64,000 nt of DNA from Actinomyces glycerinitolerans (GCF_900098745.1 NZ_FQTT01000014.1:62001-126000); one strand, 5' to 3'. Positions 17,985 to 26,682 are shown, counted from the stretch's first letter. Numbers and translations are program-made. Notes: generated by a model from the sequence alone, not told the origin.

Positions 17985-18853
17985 CCCGCGCCCGCATCCT
18001 GCCGGACCGCGCCCTGGAGGAGCGGCTGCTGGTCCGCTATCCGCTGGTCGGTGGCATGGACGAGGTCGGCCGGGGCTCCCTGGCCGGACCCGTCAGCGTC
18101 GGCCTGGCCGTCGTCTCCCGGGCCACGCCTGCTGCCTTCCCCGCGGGCCTGGCCGACTCCAAGCAGCTCACGCCCCGCCGTCGGGAGGCGCTCGTGGAGC
18201 CCTGCCGCGCCTGGGCGGTTGACCACGCCGTCGGTCACGCCGCGCCTGCGGAGATCGACGCCGTCGGCATCATCGGCGCACTGCGACTGGCCGGGCAGCG
18301 GGCCCTGGCCGAGGTCGCCCTACGCGGTCACCTGCCCGGCGCCATCATCCTGGACGGCACCATGAACTGGCTGCGCCCTCCCACCGGCCCTGCCCCGGCC
18401 GACGCGGCCGAGCAGACCACGGCGCCGGCTGCGGTGACGCCGGTGGGGCCGGCCGCGTCCGTTGCAGTAGCGTCCGCCGCGCGGCCCATCCCGTCCGTGT
18501 ACACCTCCGTCAAGGCGGATGCTCACTGCGCGGTGGTGGCCGCCGCATCCGTTCTGGCCAAGGTGGAGCGCGACGCGCTCATGACCGCCCTGCCCGACCC
18601 CGGCTACGACTGGGCCCGCAACAAGGGCTACACCTCGCCGGCCCACATCGAGGGCCTGGCCCGCCTGGGCGCCAGCGATCAGCACCGCCGCTCCTGGCAC
18701 CTGCCCGGACTGGATCGCTTCACGGCCCGGGCTGCCGGGGCCGACCCCGCGCCGCTGCGCGCCGCCGCCCCGGTACAGGCGCCGACCCGGACCGTGGCTG
18801 TGGCCGACGCGCCCGCGGGACCTGCTGCCGGAAGGGACGCCCATTGGGCATGA
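17981..18853 (+). CDS. rnhB: Ribonuclease HII
   Basis: Cleaves RNA in RNA-DNA hybrids, including single misincorporated ribonucleotides. 290 residues, longer than the ~210 norm. Active-site Asp27-Glu28 in DEVGRGSLAGP; later acidic residues in IILDGT and SVKADAHC. An Ala/Pro/Thr-rich insertion of ~40 residues separates the last two motifs, and a ~40-residue Ala/Pro tail follows the GHxxHR...LPGL region. GTG start overlaps the lepB stop. Confidence 0.93.
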   Translation: MTRARILPDRALEERLLVRYPLVGGMDEVGRGSLAGPVSVGLAVVSRATPAAFPAGLADSKQLTPRRREALVEPCRAWAVDHAVGHAAPAEIDAVGIIGALRLAGQRALAEVALRGHLPGAIILDGTMNWLRPPTGPAPADAAEQTTAPAAVTPVGPAASVAVASAARPIPSVYTSVKADAHCAVVAAASVLAKVERDALMTALPDPGYDWARNKGYTSPAHIEGLARLGASDQHRRSWHLPGLDRFTARAAGADPAPLRAAAPVQAPTRTVAVADAPAGPAAGRDAHWA

Positions 18854-18860
18854 TGGACGG

Positions 18861-19166
18861 GTGAGTGCTGAAGATCTGGAGTCGTATGAGAACGACTTGG
18901 AGCTCGACCTGTACCGCGAGTACCGCGATGTCATCTCCCTGTTCTCCTATGTCGTCGAGACGGAGCGCCGCTTCTACCTGGCCAACGCCGTGGACGTGCA
19001 GGTGCGCACCAACGGCGGCGAGGTGTTCTTCGAGCTGACCCTCGAGGACGCCTGGGTGTGGGACATCTACCGGGCCAGCCGATTCGTGAAGTCCGTGCAC
19101 GTGGTCACCTTCAAGGACGTCAACGTCGAGGAGCTGACCAAGCCGGAAATGGACATCCCCTCCTGA
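18861..19166 (+). CDS. DUF2469 family protein
   Basis: 101-residue soluble acidic protein conserved in actinobacteria at this position next to rnhB (Rv2901c in M. tuberculosis). Contains the characteristic YENDLELDLYREYRDV and FYLANAV segments. Function unknown. No SD; CATGAT at 18849-18854 lies 6 nt before the GTG, suggesting a leaderless transcript starting inside the end of rnhB. Confidence 0.93.
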   Translation: MSAEDLESYENDLELDLYREYRDVISLFSYVVETERRFYLANAVDVQVRTNGGEVFFELTLEDAWVWDIYRASRFVKSVHVVTFKDVNVEELTKPEMDIPS

Positions 19167-19309
19167 CCGGCCGCCGGCCCTGAAATGACCGCGCGGAGGA
19201 TTCACCAGATCCCACAGGCATCGTTCGTGCACCCCTAATCCACAGAGATCAAATCGCGCGCTGGCCCCGCCACGCCCCCACGGGCACGCTGGTGGTGGAG
19301 GTCAAGCCC

Positions 19310-19720
19310 ATGCAACCAGCACCAACCACTACGCCGACCGACCCGCGCCGGCTCATCGGTCAGCGCGGCGAAGCCATTGCCGCCCACTATCTGAGCGACT
19401 CTGGCTGGCGCATTCTGGACCGCAACTGGCGGCCCGGCCCCTGCCTGCGCGGCGAGGTGGACATCGTTGCCCTGCAACCACATCCCGACGGCCTCGGCAC
19501 GCTGGTGATCGTGGAGGTCAAGACCCGCACCTCCGCCGTCGCCGGACCGCCGGCTGAGGCCGTCGACGCGCGCAAGCTAGCCCGCCTGCGCACCCTGGCC
19601 GTCGCTTGGGCCGCCACACACCCGGTGCCGCACGCGGGGCTGCGCCTCGACGTCGTCTCCGTTCAGTTGCGTGCCGGCCGTCCCGCCCTGCTGCGCCACC
19701 ACCGGGGAGTGGGGGATTGA
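19310..19720 (+). CDS. YraN family (UPF0102) endonuclease-like protein
   Basis: 136 residues. GQRGEAIAAHYL and the nuclease-type GEVDIVAL...LVIVEVKTRTS pattern (E...D...ExK) are present. Proposed in the literature to be a Holliday-junction-resolvase-like fold; activity not shown here. I use ATG 19310, 7 nt after GGAGGT (19297-19302), rather than the GTG at 19292. Followed by comM 1 nt after its stop. Confidence 0.88.
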   Translation: MQPAPTTTPTDPRRLIGQRGEAIAAHYLSDSGWRILDRNWRPGPCLRGEVDIVALQPHPDGLGTLVIVEVKTRTSAVAGPPAEAVDARKLARLRTLAVAWAATHPVPHAGLRLDVVSVQLRAGRPALLRHHRGVGD

Positions 19721-19721
19721 A

Positions 19722-21296
19722 ATGGGCCTGGCACGCACCCTTGCCGTCACCCTGACCGGACTGGCCGGACACCTGGTGGACGTGGAGGCCCACTCCGCTC
19801 ACGGACTGCCCGGATTCACCCTCGTCGGCCTTCCGGACGCGGCCATACGCGAGTCGCGCGAGCGCGTCCGGGCCGCCCTGTCCACCTGCGGAGTCACCTG
19901 GGGCGAGCACCGGCTGACCGTCAATCTCTCTCCGGCCGACCTGCCCAAGACCGGGACCGGCTTCGACCTGGCCCTGGCGCTTGCGGTCCTGGGCGCCCGC
20001 GGCCAGCTGCCGGCTCGTGCCATCGCCCACATGGCCCGCACCGTCTACATCGGGGAACTCGGTCTGGACGGCTCCATCCACCCGGTCCGCGGCATCCTGC
20101 CCGCCGTGCGCGCCGCCGCCGATGCCGGCGTGACCGAGGTGGTGGTGGCCTCCGGCGCGGGCCGGGAGGCGGCCCTGGTACCGGGCGTGGACGTGACCGC
20201 CGTCAGTCACATCGGCGAGTTGCTGGAGCGCTACGGCGGGAAGCTGCCCGGTCGGGCCCGCGAACTCATGCGCCGCGCCCGCCGTGAGGCGGCCCACGCT
20301 CCCCGCCCCGCCGGAGGCCGAGACCGGGTGCGCGAATCCGACCTGGCCGATGTGGTGGGACAGACCCAGGCGCGTCATGCCTTGGAGGTCGCCGCCGCGG
20401 GCGGACACCACCTGCTGCTGATCGGCCCGCCGGGCGCCGGCAAGACCATGCTCGCCGAGCGCCTGCCCTCCATCCTGCCGCCCCTGAGTCCCGACGACGC
20501 CGTCACCGTCACCTCCATCCATTCCCTGGCCGGAACCTTCAACGCCGACGCCGGCCTGCTCACCCGCCCGCCCCTGCGCGCGCCCCACCACACCGCCACG
20601 CGCGCCGCCGTCGTGGGCGGCGGCACGGGCACACCCCGCCCCGGTGACGTGTCGCTCGCCCACCGCGGCGTGCTGTTCCTGGACGAGGCCCCCGAATTCT
20701 CCGCCGGCGTGCTCGACTGCCTGCGCCAGCCGCTGGAGTCCGGAGTGGTGACCATCGACCGGGTGGGCGGGCGCGCCACCTACCCGGCGGCCTTTCAACT
20801 GGTGCTGGCAGCCAACCCCTGTCCCTGCGGGCGCGCCACGGGGCGTGGTCTGGAGTGCACCTGTACCTCTTTGCAGCGGCGCCGTTACTTCTCCCGCCTG
20901 TCCGGCCCCCTGCTGGACCGGGTCGACATCCAGGTGGAGGTCGCCGCCGTCACCGCCGATGACCTGGCCGCCGGAACCGCCGGCGAGCCCAGCGCCGTCG
21001 TCGCCGCCCGCGTCGCCGAGGCGCGCGCACGGGCCGCCCGGCGGCTGGCCGACACCCCCTGGCGACTGATGGGGGAGGTCCCCGGGGGCTGGCTGCGCTC
21101 GCCCGCCTCCGGCACCGACCCCTCTCTGCTCACCCCGCTCATGACCGCCCTGGACCGGGGCGACCTGACCCTGCGCGGCGTCGACCGGGTGCTGCGGCTG
21201 GCCTGGACCCTGGCCGACCTCGGCGCCCGCCCCGCGCCCACCCCCACCGATATCGGCGCCGCTCTGGCGCTGCGCACGAGAGGAGCCCGCCCATGA
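19722..21296 (+). CDS. comM: ComM/YifB family Mg-chelatase-like AAA ATPase
   Basis: 524 residues. N-terminal Lon-protease-like domain (VEAHSAHGLPGFTLVGLPDAAIRESRERV), Walker A GPPGAGKT at 235-242, Walker B LFLDEAPEF, and a four-Cys cluster (NPCPCG...LECTC) in the Mg-chelatase-like region. ComM is a hexameric helicase for branch migration during recombination of incoming DNA in naturally competent bacteria. Start ATG 19722 follows the yraN stop. Overlaps dprA, consistent with a shared DNA-uptake or recombination role. Confidence 0.94.
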   Translation: MGLARTLAVTLTGLAGHLVDVEAHSAHGLPGFTLVGLPDAAIRESRERVRAALSTCGVTWGEHRLTVNLSPADLPKTGTGFDLALALAVLGARGQLPARAIAHMARTVYIGELGLDGSIHPVRGILPAVRAAADAGVTEVVVASGAGREAALVPGVDVTAVSHIGELLERYGGKLPGRARELMRRARREAAHAPRPAGGRDRVRESDLADVVGQTQARHALEVAAAGGHHLLLIGPPGAGKTMLAERLPSILPPLSPDDAVTVTSIHSLAGTFNADAGLLTRPPLRAPHHTATRAAVVGGGTGTPRPGDVSLAHRGVLFLDEAPEFSAGVLDCLRQPLESGVVTIDRVGGRATYPAAFQLVLAANPCPCGRATGRGLECTCTSLQRRRYFSRLSGPLLDRVDIQVEVAAVTADDLAAGTAGEPSAVVAARVAEARARAARRLADTPWRLMGEVPGGWLRSPASGTDPSLLTPLMTALDRGDLTLRGVDRVLRLAWTLADLGARPAPTPTDIGAALALRTRGARP

Positions 21297-22648
21297 GAGC
21301 CGCGAACACATCCGCCGCCGGCTCCACCGCACACGTCGCCTGCGCGGACCCACCGCCCGCCTCCGATGTCGGCGTCGAGGCCACTGTCGATGGCGACGCC
21401 GAGGCCCTGGCCCGGGCCACCTGGTCGCGGCTCGCCGAGCCCGCAGACGCCCACGCCTGCGCCCTGGTCGGCCGCCTCGGCGCCACCGCCGCCCTGGACT
21501 GGCTCACCCATGAGGCCCTCGACGCCGACGGGGAGCCCCGGCCCGCCCCACGTCCGCCGCTGCCGCCCCACGGAGACGCCGCCCGCGCCAGTGCGGACTG
21601 GGCCACGGCCGCCGCCCGTTGGGCCCCGCGCCTGCAAGGCCTGGACATCCGCCGCGAACTGGATGTGTTGGAACGCCTCGGCGGCAGCCTGCTCATCCCC
21701 ACCGACCCGGGGTGGCCCACGGGGCTGAACGACTTGGAGCGCCCACCCCATTGCCTATGGGTGCGCGGCGATCCCGCCCTACTCGTCGCCCGCCGTGGCG
21801 CGCCCGACGTCGCCCTGCCGCGGGCCCGCGAGGATCTGGTGCCGGACGGCCCCGGCGCCGGATGCGCGCTGGCGCTGGTCGGGGCGCGCGCCTCCACCGA
21901 TTACGGCGAGCACGTCACCTTCGATATGGCCAGTGGGCTGGCAGCGAAGGGTGTCGTCGTCATCTCCGGCGGCGCCTTCGGCATCGACGCCGCCGCCCAT
22001 CGTGGCGCCCTGCGCACCGGCGTCACCGTGTCTGTGTCCGCCGGGGGAGTGGATCGGCTCTACCCGGCCGGCAACGCCGACGTGCTGGAGGAGGTCATCG
22101 CCACCGGTGCCCTGGTGGCCGAGGTGCCGCCCGGCTGCCAGCCCGGCCGCCACCGCTTCCTGACTCGCAACCGGCTGATCGCCGCCATGAGCGACGCCAC
22201 CGTCGTCGTAGAGGCCGCCTGGCGGTCCGGGGCCCTGTCCACCGCCCATCACGCCCTGGAGGTGGGCAGGCCGGTGGGGGCCGTGCCCGGGCCGGTCACC
22301 TCCATGGCGTCGGTGGGCTGTCACCGGCTGCTGCGGCAGGGCGCCGTCTGCGTCACCGACGCCGACGAGGCCCTGGAACTGGTCGCACCCCTGGGAGCCA
22401 CCGACCCCGATGCGGCCAAGGCCGCGGACCCCGCCAATGCGGGATCCGGGCTGCTCGACGGCCTGGATGGGCCCGCGGCCGTCGTCCTGGACGCGCTACC
22501 CGCCCGCGCCGAAGCCAGCGTGGAGTCGATCGTGCGCGCCGCCGGGCTCACCGAACGCGAGACCATCGCCGCCCTGGGACTGCTGGAACTCGAGGGCCGG
22601 GTGGAACGCCGTGGCGCCGCCTGGCGCCGCGCCCGCGGGCACCGGTGA
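21293..22648 (+). CDS. dprA: DNA processing protein DprA
   Basis: Binds incoming single-stranded DNA and loads RecA. 451 residues. A ~130-residue N-terminal region contains a SAM-like helical part, then the Rossmann-like DprA domain with VGARASTDYGEH, SGGAFGIDAAAHRGAL, and VVEAAWRSGALSTAHHAL. A winged-helix C-terminus (about 400-451) ends the protein. ATGA overlap with comM. Presence of comM and dprA alone does not show competence. Confidence 0.95.
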   Translation: MRAANTSAAGSTAHVACADPPPASDVGVEATVDGDAEALARATWSRLAEPADAHACALVGRLGATAALDWLTHEALDADGEPRPAPRPPLPPHGDAARASADWATAAARWAPRLQGLDIRRELDVLERLGGSLLIPTDPGWPTGLNDLERPPHCLWVRGDPALLVARRGAPDVALPRAREDLVPDGPGAGCALALVGARASTDYGEHVTFDMASGLAAKGVVVISGGAFGIDAAAHRGALRTGVTVSVSAGGVDRLYPAGNADVLEEVIATGALVAEVPPGCQPGRHRFLTRNRLIAAMSDATVVVEAAWRSGALSTAHHALEVGRPVGAVPGPVTSMASVGCHRLLRQGAVCVTDADEALELVAPLGATDPDAAKAADPANAGSGLLDGLDGPAAVVLDALPARAEASVESIVRAAGLTERETIAALGLLELEGRVERRGAAWRRARGHR

Positions 22649-22980
22649 ACTCGATGCCGGTTGGCACCGCTGCCGCCCCAGCACCGACGAGTCTTACCGG
22701 ACCACCCCTCGTCAATGCCCAGTAGCCGCCTACCGCCCCAGCACCGACAAGTCTCACCACCCTATGTCTCGGCGTGACGGCGTCTCGCGGACTCGTCCGA
22801 TTGGAGGGTGCTCTGTATCTCGGCTCAAATGAACGGAGCACAGTCGGAAGGAGCCATCGTCGTAGTTCGAGGATGGAGGACGAGAATACCGCCGCATCAG
22901 CTTTATTGGCTCGGAGTATCATCGCGGCGTGATCCAGGTGGGGGCAATGTTTGGGGGGAAGCGGTAGGAGTCATCTCGAG
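22649..22980. other. 332-nt gap after dprA with a 60-nt direct repeat
   Basis: No gene seen. A 26-nt sequence (start CCGCCCCAGCACCGAC) occurs at 22673-22698 and again at 22733-22758 with two differences, exactly 60 nt apart. GC content falls toward the following acetyltransferase gene. Confidence 0.6.
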
Positions 22981-22995
22981 CTGTCGTACAGTGCG

Positions 22996-23460
22996 ATGAC
23001 CCTCCAGGCTGCTTTGGAGATTGCTGACGGCTGGAAGTATCCACCACCGTATGACTTCTATGACATGACGGCGGATCCAGAGGACTACGAGGAGTTCGTG
23101 ACTCCCGAGAAGTGGCCCGACGTCCTCATGCAGGTCCGCTCAAGGGGCGAGCTGTTCGGATTCTTGTCCGCTGACGTCGATGATGGTGAAGGCGTGTTGG
23201 AGATTGGGGTGGGGACGCGGCCTGATCTCACTGGTCGTGGCCTCGGGTTAAGCTTCATGAAGTGTAATCTGGGCTGGCTGGAGGAGAATCTACCCGGTCG
23301 GGAGATTCGCTTGAGCGTGGCCTGCTTCAATGAGCGTGCAATTGCGGTGTACCGTCGGAGCGGATTTCGTAGAGTGCGTTCCTTTAAACAGGTTACCAAC
23401 GGGGGAGTCTTCGACTTCATTGAAATGAAGTATGAGGGGTGCCAAGCGGTGGTCCGGTAA
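22996..23460 (+). CDS. GNAT family N-acetyltransferase
   Basis: 154 residues from ATG 22996. N-terminal WKYPPPYDFYDM segment, acetyl-CoA motif A in GVGTRPDLTGRGLGLSF, and the late motif FNERAIAVYRRSGFRRV. Similar to RimI-like acetyltransferases; substrate unknown. AGGAG at 22965-22969 would better fit a CTG at 22981, which would add LSYSA and align with relatives, so the N-terminus may be five residues longer. Base composition is clearly less GC-rich than neighbouring genes, and it lies beside repeat-rich DNA, which suggests acquisition. Confidence 0.85.
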   Translation: MTLQAALEIADGWKYPPPYDFYDMTADPEDYEEFVTPEKWPDVLMQVRSRGELFGFLSADVDDGEGVLEIGVGTRPDLTGRGLGLSFMKCNLGWLEENLPGREIRLSVACFNERAIAVYRRSGFRRVRSFKQVTNGGVFDFIEMKYEGCQAVVR

Positions 23461-23493
23461 TCTTCTGCCGGTTGCACGTATCGGCCTGCGGGG

Positions 23494-23519
23494 ACTAATC
23501 CGCCTCTTCGTGTTTGTTT
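23494..23519 (+). repeat. 26-nt exact repeat, copy 1, with GT-rich leader
   Basis: ACTAATCCGCCTCTTCGTGT followed by TTGTTT, identical to 24216-24241. It runs into a GT-rich leader (23512-23537, GTTTG...GGGTGTGGTGG.TTCGG) that recurs before arrays III and IV. Confidence 0.85.
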
Positions 23520-23702
23520 GGGGTGTGGTGGGTTCGGGTGGGCGTGTATGTGTGGGTGTTGGTGCCAGGCGGGGGTGGTTAGGGGCGGGTCGGGTGAGTG
23601 CCCCGGGGGTGGCGCACGCTCGATCACCTTGCCGCTCCGACCGGTCGGCGGGTTTTGCCTGGTATTTCAATGTTCTTGGTTTTGGGCAGGCGGAGGCCCT
23701 TC

Positions 23703-23743
23703 GGCTCCCATGTGCGCCGCGGGGATCACCGCACATGGGAGCC
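23703..23743. repeat. Perfect 14-bp inverted repeat
   Basis: GGCTCCCATGTGCG (23703-23716), 13-nt loop, CGCACATGGGAGCC (23730-23743). About 240 nt after the acetyltransferase stop; could terminate read-through or belong to the repeat cluster. Confidence 0.75.
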
Positions 23744-23834
23744 GGCCGCACTGTTCACCGGTTGATGTGTTATCCGCGTAATAACGCCAAATCGCTAGAA
23801 CAGCTCCACAACTGAGCGTGCGGCGCGTGCTCAC

Positions 23835-23922
23835 GCCGGACCCACCCGGGCGCGGGTTCGGCGCCATGCCCCGGATCGGGGCGTCCTGGTCGTCGCCGGG
23901 CCCACCCGTGCGCGGGTTCGGC
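23835..23922 (+). repeat. 28-nt direct repeat
   Basis: GCCGGACCCACCCGGGCGCG... at 23835-23862 and again at 23895-23922, 26 of 28 identical, with a 60-nt period. Confidence 0.7.
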
Positions 23923-24033
23923 TCTTGGCGTTCGAGGGCGTGATGGCGGGGAGGGTACGGGTGTGCGGATGGTGGGGTGCCGACGGTTGTGAAGGACTCG
24001 CGGCTGCGCACTGCGTGGTGCCGGGCGGAGGCC

Positions 24034-24162
24034 GGAAATGTCCATATTCGGCACTAACGCCGTCGATGCGGATGCAGTCTGATGCGGCATCCGCATGATT
24101 TCAACGTTTTGTTCGCGGCCGTTGACACGGCTGGCACCGTTCGTGCCGAATCTGGACATTCC
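24034..24162. repeat. 129-nt element with ~25-bp inverted ends and internal hairpins
   Basis: Left arm 24034-24059 (GGAAATGTCCATATTCGGCA...) pairs with right arm 24138-24162 with one bulge and two mismatches. Inside are a perfect 10-bp hairpin ATGCGGATGC/GCATCCGCAT (24066-24075/24087-24096) and GCCGT-TGAC-ACGGC (24118-24131). As RNA it would form a multi-branched fold; as DNA it looks like a MITE-type element. No clear target duplication. Confidence 0.75.
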
Positions 24163-24215
24163 ACTGCGGCCTACACCCCGGATCGGCCCACCACAACCGC
24201 CAAGCCGAAGGCGCC

Positions 24216-24241
24216 ACTAATCCGCCTCTTCGTGTTTGTTT
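24216..24241 (+). repeat. 26-nt exact repeat, copy 2
   Basis: Identical to 23494-23519. Lies 30 nt upstream of the first GGTCGTGTTCGG unit of array II. Confidence 0.85.
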
Positions 24242-24270
24242 ATGGGCGCGGGCCCGGGCTGCTGTGTGGT

Positions 24271-24519
24271 GGTCGTGTTCGGGGCCCTGTTCGACAAGAG
24301 CCGGCCCGCCAGGTGGTCGTGTTCGGGTGTGGGAGGTCGTGTTCGGGCTGACGAGGTCGTGTTCGGCGGGCGCCGGTTTGCCGAATACGACCTCGTCGTC
24401 CCCAAACCCTCCACATTCGGGAGGGTTTCGGGTTGACGAGGTCGTTTTGGTCGAGCCCGGGTCGTTGTCGGGCTGATGAGGACGTTCTCGGGGCGGCGGG
24501 GACGATGTCGGGCCGGTGG
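24271..24519 (+). repeat. GGTCGTG 20-nt periodic array II
   Basis: Units start at 24315, 24335, 24355 and again at 24440, 24460, 24480, 24500, each run in exact 20-nt steps. An extra unit core lies at 24271 and an inverted one at 24381-24392. The clearest unit is GGTCGTGTTCGGGCTGACGA (24335-24354); later units degrade to GGACGTTCTCGGGGCGGCGG. It is the longest array of the family. Confidence 0.8.
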
Positions 24520-24840
24520 AGGGCGGCGTCGGGGGCGGCGTCAGGCGAAGGCGTGAACGTTGACCCGAACGCACGAGCCGTCGTGCCTGGCCCACCGCGG
24601 TCCAGCGCGCACCCCCAGCCAACGCGCACTCCCACCAATCGCGCCACGCACCACGCAACTGGCACGCGTGCGTCCACCACCCCCGGCGACCCGCTGCCCA
24701 TCAGCCCGTCGCGTCCCCAAGCACGAAGACTTGGTAAACACCGAGGGGGCTAAGTAGACCCCACCCGTCCGTGGCTTCCCCACCCGGTGATAGGCGCTGC
24801 GGCGCCCAGTGGTGGACGCAGCCGGCACCTACCCCTTGTC

Positions 24841-25680
24841 TCAGCGCCCGATGTCGCGGCGTGATAGCGCCACACAGGCGACTGCAACCAGCAGGGCACT
24901 GAACCCCCATAGCAGCGCCAGGCCGCCCCAGTCGACGCCATTGCTCAGAGGGCGCTCGTCGAAAGCCCAGTAATACGGCGACAGGTGCACGAGCCAGTCC
25001 AGATCGGCGGACATGCCGCCGATTGCGTTTAATGCGTAGCCGAGCGCGGCCACCGTGGCGCCGGCACCGAGCGACCAGGCGCTCCGGCCTGTCAGCGCGC
25101 CGGCCGCCAGCGCGGCAGTTCCGGAGAGCACGGCGAGACCCGCCCAGGAGGCCGTTGCAGCCAGCACGTTGGGGATGGACAGCGCCAGCTCGACGACTGG
25201 GTTGAGCACCAGTAACACAGCTACCGTGACGAGGGAGAGCACAAGCACCCGTATGACCAATGCGGCGGCGGTCTCTGCCACGTACTGCACGCGGCCCACG
25301 GCGTGAGCGAGCGTGAGCTCCAGGCGTCCGCTCTCCTCCATGCCCGCAATGAACCGCGCACCCCAGGCGGTGGCGGCAATGGCTCCGAGCGCGAAGCCGA
25401 GCAGCCCGAAGAAGGTGGCTTGGGCATAGCCCGCACCCGTGGCGATCTGGTCGTACCCCAGGAGGGACACGAGCTCCGTGGGCAGGGTGTCGAGGATGTC
25501 CGCGAGTTCGGGCGTCTGCAGCGACGGGTAGACCGGCAGGTACAGAGCCAGCACCGCGGCGAGTGCGACGCTCCAGCCGAGCAGCGAGCGGGCGCCCTCG
25601 GCCAGGTGCCGGCGCAGGATCGGCACGGCGGCGCGGGATTCCGCACCGGAAATGGCGGCCCGCGTGTTGGAAGCGCTCAT
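24841..25680 (-). CDS. ABC-2 type transporter permease
   Basis: 279 residues with about six membrane segments, starting after a 35-residue cytoplasmic N-terminus. Contains an extracytoplasmic stretch after the first helix (LQTPELADILDTLPTEL) and the cytoplasmic coupling segment FIAGMEESGRLELTLAHAVGR, as in ABC-2 exporters for drugs, peptides or lipids. Its start overlaps the ATPase stop by 4 nt, so the two form one transporter. Substrate unknown. Confidence 0.88.
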   Translation of the reverse strand: MSASNTRAAISGAESRAAVPILRRHLAEGARSLLGWSVALAAVLALYLPVYPSLQTPELADILDTLPTELVSLLGYDQIATGAGYAQATFFGLLGFALGAIAATAWGARFIAGMEESGRLELTLAHAVGRVQYVAETAAALVIRVLVLSLVTVAVLLVLNPVVELALSIPNVLAATASWAGLAVLSGTAALAAGALTGRSAWSLGAGATVAALGYALNAIGGMSADLDWLVHLSPYYWAFDERPLSNGVDWGGLALLWGFSALLVAVACVALSRRDIGR

Positions 25681-26606
25681 GCTGACTCCTCCTGCTCCTT
25701 CTGGGCGTACAGGTTGAGGATCGACTCCTCCAGATCGGGCTCTTCGATCGTGAGTTCCTGAACCGTGAATCGCGACAGGGCCTTGACGAGTTCGTCCGCC
25801 CGTCCGCGGAACGCCCCCTGAACGCGCAACTGGTTGCCCGGCGCCGGCTCGATCTGCAGATCACTCAATATCCCGGGCTCTGCCAGGCCGCCGCGAATCT
25901 CCCGCGCGGTGACCTCACTGAGCACCGCGCGCACTCGGGATACGGCCGCCGGGCGCAGGGAGGAGACCTCGCCCTCGGCCACAACGCTGCCGTGGGACAG
26001 CACGGCAGCCGCATCCGCGGCATGCTGAATCTCGCTGAGGATATGAGAGCTGAGCAGCACGGTCTGTCCGGCGTCGCGTGCCTCCCGTACCAGGTTCAAG
26101 AATTCGCGCTGCATGAGCGGGTCCAGTCCGCTGGTGGGCTCGTCGAGGATCAACAGCTCGGGGGAGTGCATGAACGCCTGGATAAGCCCGAGCTTCTGCC
26201 GGTTCCCCTTCGACAGTGACCGCACCGGGCGACTCAGGTCAAGATCGAGGCGTTCGGCCAGGCCCTCGATCCGACCTGGGGCGACCGGGCCGCTGAGCTC
26301 GGCCAGATGCTTCAACAGCGCGGCGCCGCTGGTGCGTTCGCCCAGGTTGAGCTCACCCGGCAGGTAGCCGATGCGACGGCGCAGCTGTGGGCGGTCCGTG
26401 GTGGGCGAGGCGCCGAGCACGGAGATGCCGCCGCTGCTGGGGCGCATGATGCCGAGCAGCATGCGCAGCACCGTGGTCTTGCCGGCCCCGTTGGGGCCGA
26501 TCAGTCCGTACACGCAGCCGCGCTCGACCCGCAGATCGATGCCCCGCACCGCATGCACGTCTCCGAAGCGCTTGTGAAGCGAATGAGTGGCGATAACTGC
26601 CGACAT
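25677..26606 (-). CDS. ABC transporter ATP-binding protein
   Basis: 309 residues. Walker A GPNGAGKTT (37-45), signature LSKGN (131-135, the variant usual in drug/bacitracin-type ABC-2 exporters), Walker B LLILDEP (151-157), and a ~90-residue C-terminal extension. SD GGGAGGA precedes the ATG. Energises the permease encoded downstream. Two GGCAATA(T/C)CGG repeats and the copy B element lie upstream. Confidence 0.93.
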   Translation of the reverse strand: MSAVIATHSLHKRFGDVHAVRGIDLRVERGCVYGLIGPNGAGKTTVLRMLLGIMRPSSGGISVLGASPTTDRPQLRRRIGYLPGELNLGERTSGAALLKHLAELSGPVAPGRIEGLAERLDLDLSRPVRSLSKGNRQKLGLIQAFMHSPELLILDEPTSGLDPLMQREFLNLVREARDAGQTVLLSSHILSEIQHAADAAAVLSHGSVVAEGEVSSLRPAAVSRVRAVLSEVTAREIRGGLAEPGILSDLQIEPAPGNQLRVQGAFRGRADELVKALSRFTVQELTIEEPDLEESILNLYAQKEQEESA

Positions 26607-26682
26607 GAGTCCTCCCGAGCCGACGGCATGTGCCCATTCGGCACCCGGCGGGCGCGAAGTGCATCTCTGAGTACGCTACCGA

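Larger units (their letters stand above)
23461..24840. other. 1.38-kb repeat-rich non-coding region
   Basis: No convincing gene on either strand; open frames here lack SDs and family motifs. It holds a 26-nt direct repeat, a perfect hairpin, a 28-nt direct repeat, a nested inverted-repeat element and array II of 20-nt units, each listed separately. An imperfect hairpin GGGGGCT-AAGT-AGACCCC (24745-24762) could terminate the leftward ABC operon. Confidence 0.7.

Noticed and set aside
24271..24519. CRISPR array
   Set aside because: Period is only 20 nt with degenerate units and no distinct conserved repeat plus unique spacer pattern; no cas genes in the window.
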